From NCBI RefSeq assembly GCF_002875705.1, contig NZ_MCZZ01000128.1:87079-151078 (forward strand): 64,000 nt of DNA, in the 5' to 3' direction. Made by a program: the position numbers and the translations under genes. The stretch's first letter is position 1; every line of letters starts with the position of its first letter. The notes below the pieces were generated by a model. It was given only the letters and a program-made list of their open reading frames with translations. It was not told where the DNA came from and did not search any database. Below are positions 63,220 through 64,000 of this stretch, in pieces. The DNA comes from Vibrio sp. 10N.261.45.E2 (GTDB lineage Bacteria > Pseudomonadota > Gammaproteobacteria > Enterobacterales > Vibrionaceae).

Positions 63220-64000
63220 GTGAAACAGATACCAAGACACCAGCAGATTGTAGATCTGGTAAAAACACAAGGATATGTGAGTACCGAAGAGCTTGTTGAA
63301 AAGTTCGATGTCAGCCCACAAACCATCAGACGAGACCTCAATGAACTTGCCGATAGCAACAAAATTCGTCGCTATCATGGTGGTGCAACCATTCCTTTAA
63401 GCTCGGAAAATACCTCTTATAACACGCGTAAAGCGCTTAACTTCAACGAAAAAGACGTGATCGCCGACGAACTGGTTAAGCACATCCCTGATGGTGCAAC
63501 TCTGTTCGTAGATATAGGTACTACGCCAGAATCGGTGGCACGCGCACTCAACAAAAACCACAAACAATTACGAGTTGTCACCAACAACATTAACGTTGCG
63601 AGCATCCTTCTGCCAAACCCAGAGATAAAGGTTATCTTGGCGGGTGGCGAAGTAAGAAACCGTGACGGCGGTATTGTAGGTGAAGCAACGCTCGATTTCG
63701 TTAAGCAGTTTCGACTAGATTTCGGCATCTTAGGTATCAGCGGCATCGACTTTGACGGTTCACTGCTCGATTTTGATTATCACGAAGTTCGTGTGAAACA
63801 AGCCATCATAGAGAACAGTCGCAGTATCTTCTTAGCTGTCGACCACACTAAATTTGGCCGTAATGCGATGGTTAAGCTCGGTAATATCTCTCAAGCGCAC
63901 ATGGTCTTTACTAATAAGCAGCCACCGGAAGAGATTCTTAACATTCTTAAAGATTCAGACATTCCATTAGAAGTCATCGATACCGCTGTCCTGGTGAGCG
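63220..64000 (+). CDS. glpR: Glycerol-3-phosphate regulon repressor (GlpR), cut by the window end
   Basis: DeoR-family repressor. The start is GTG at 63220 and the frame stays open to the last base, giving 260 residues so far. The N-terminal winged helix has YVSTEELVEKFDVSPQTIRR (18-37) and YHGGAT; the sensor domain has FVDIGTTPESVARAL, NNINVAS, LAGGEVRNRDGGIVGEAT and AVDHTKFGRNAMVKLG, all close to E. coli GlpR (252 residues). It is already eight residues past the E. coli end, so it has a short C-terminal extension or ends soon. The inducer should be glycerol-3-P. Confidence 0.94.
   Translation, partial: MKQIPRHQQIVDLVKTQGYVSTEELVEKFDVSPQTIRRDLNELADSNKIRRYHGGATIPLSSENTSYNTRKALNFNEKDVIADELVKHIPDGATLFVDIGTTPESVARALNKNHKQLRVVTNNINVASILLPNPEIKVILAGGEVRNRDGGIVGEATLDFVKQFRLDFGILGISGIDFDGSLLDFDYHEVRVKQAIIENSRSIFLAVDHTKFGRNAMVKLGNISQAHMVFTNKQPPEEILNILKDSDIPLEVIDTAVLVS

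Noticed and set aside
1..64000. Mobile elements, CRISPR arrays, tRNA or rRNA genes
   Set aside because: No transposase, integrase, phage gene, regularly spaced repeat, tRNA-like cloverleaf or rRNA sequence was noticed in reading either strand. The duplicated ula-type genes are diverged and lack flanking repeats, so they are not treated as a recent transposition.

Overview
The window reads as a stretch of a Vibrio genome, probably the smaller chromosome. This is inferred from protein resemblance (maltoporin, UlaA-UlaB fusion, TRAP operons, GlpF/GlpK/GlpR), moderate A+T content and dense operons with intrinsic terminators. No rRNA, tRNA, insertion sequence, integrase, phage gene or CRISPR array was seen. 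It looks like ordinary chromosomal backbone with an unusually high density of sugar-acid catabolism.

Region 1 (1-14800) is mixed housekeeping. A maltoporin (lamB) and a glycogen/maltodextrin debranching enzyme (glgX) diverge from a spacer carrying MalT-box-like sites. Then come a membrane diguanylate-cyclase-like protein with a degenerate GGDEF motif, a TrmK-like tRNA methyltransferase, a YihG-like acyltransferase, ferredoxin-NADP reductase, a DUF1971 protein, D-lactate dehydrogenase, a patatin-like phospholipase, catalase and glycerate kinase.

Region 2 (14800-36800) is the metabolic centre. A long plus-strand operon (15166-25210) resembles the E. coli yia/lyx/sgb locus: YiaK reductase, YiaMNO TRAP transporter, UlaF-type epimerase, YbhA-like HAD phosphatase, YiaL, L-xylulokinase, UlaD-type decarboxylase, IclR regulator, UlaE-type epimerase and a small alpha/beta-barrel-like protein. 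An FHS-type sugar permease follows. A minus-strand operon (34481-29027) encodes the L-ascorbate PTS (a UlaA-UlaB fusion and UlaC) and second copies of UlaF, the YbhA-like HAD, UlaD and UlaE. UlaR and the lactonase UlaG lie on the plus strand beyond it. Between the two operons are ribulose-phosphate 3-epimerase, a YqaB-like phosphatase and a small HPr-like protein. Together these genes take L-ascorbate-6-P (PTS route) and 2,3-diketo-L-gulonate (TRAP route) through 3-keto-L-gulonate-6-P and L-xylulose-5-P to D-xylulose-5-P and the pentose phosphate pathway.

Region 3 (36800-42300) holds small hypothetical proteins, a large secreted protein with one EF-hand-like loop, and an AraC/GyrI-like regulator.

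Region 4 (42300-50500) is a second sugar-acid operon: an IclR regulator behind twin operators, a TRAP transporter, an enolase-superfamily cycloisomerase, DgoK and DgoA. A Gfo/Idh/MocA oxidoreductase and an antibiotic-monooxygenase-like protein follow on the other strand, next to a LysR regulator.

Region 5 (50500-64000) has a YcaQ-like DNA glycosylase, a FrnE-like DsbA-family protein, a Cof-type phosphatase, a tight operon of a lipid-type glycosyltransferase, a START-domain protein and a glycine-zipper protein, arsR-acr3 arsenite resistance, a LysR/PACE-efflux divergent pair, and glpF-glpK-glpR (the last cut by the window end).

All function calls come from reading the sequence and from remembered family features. 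No database search was run.
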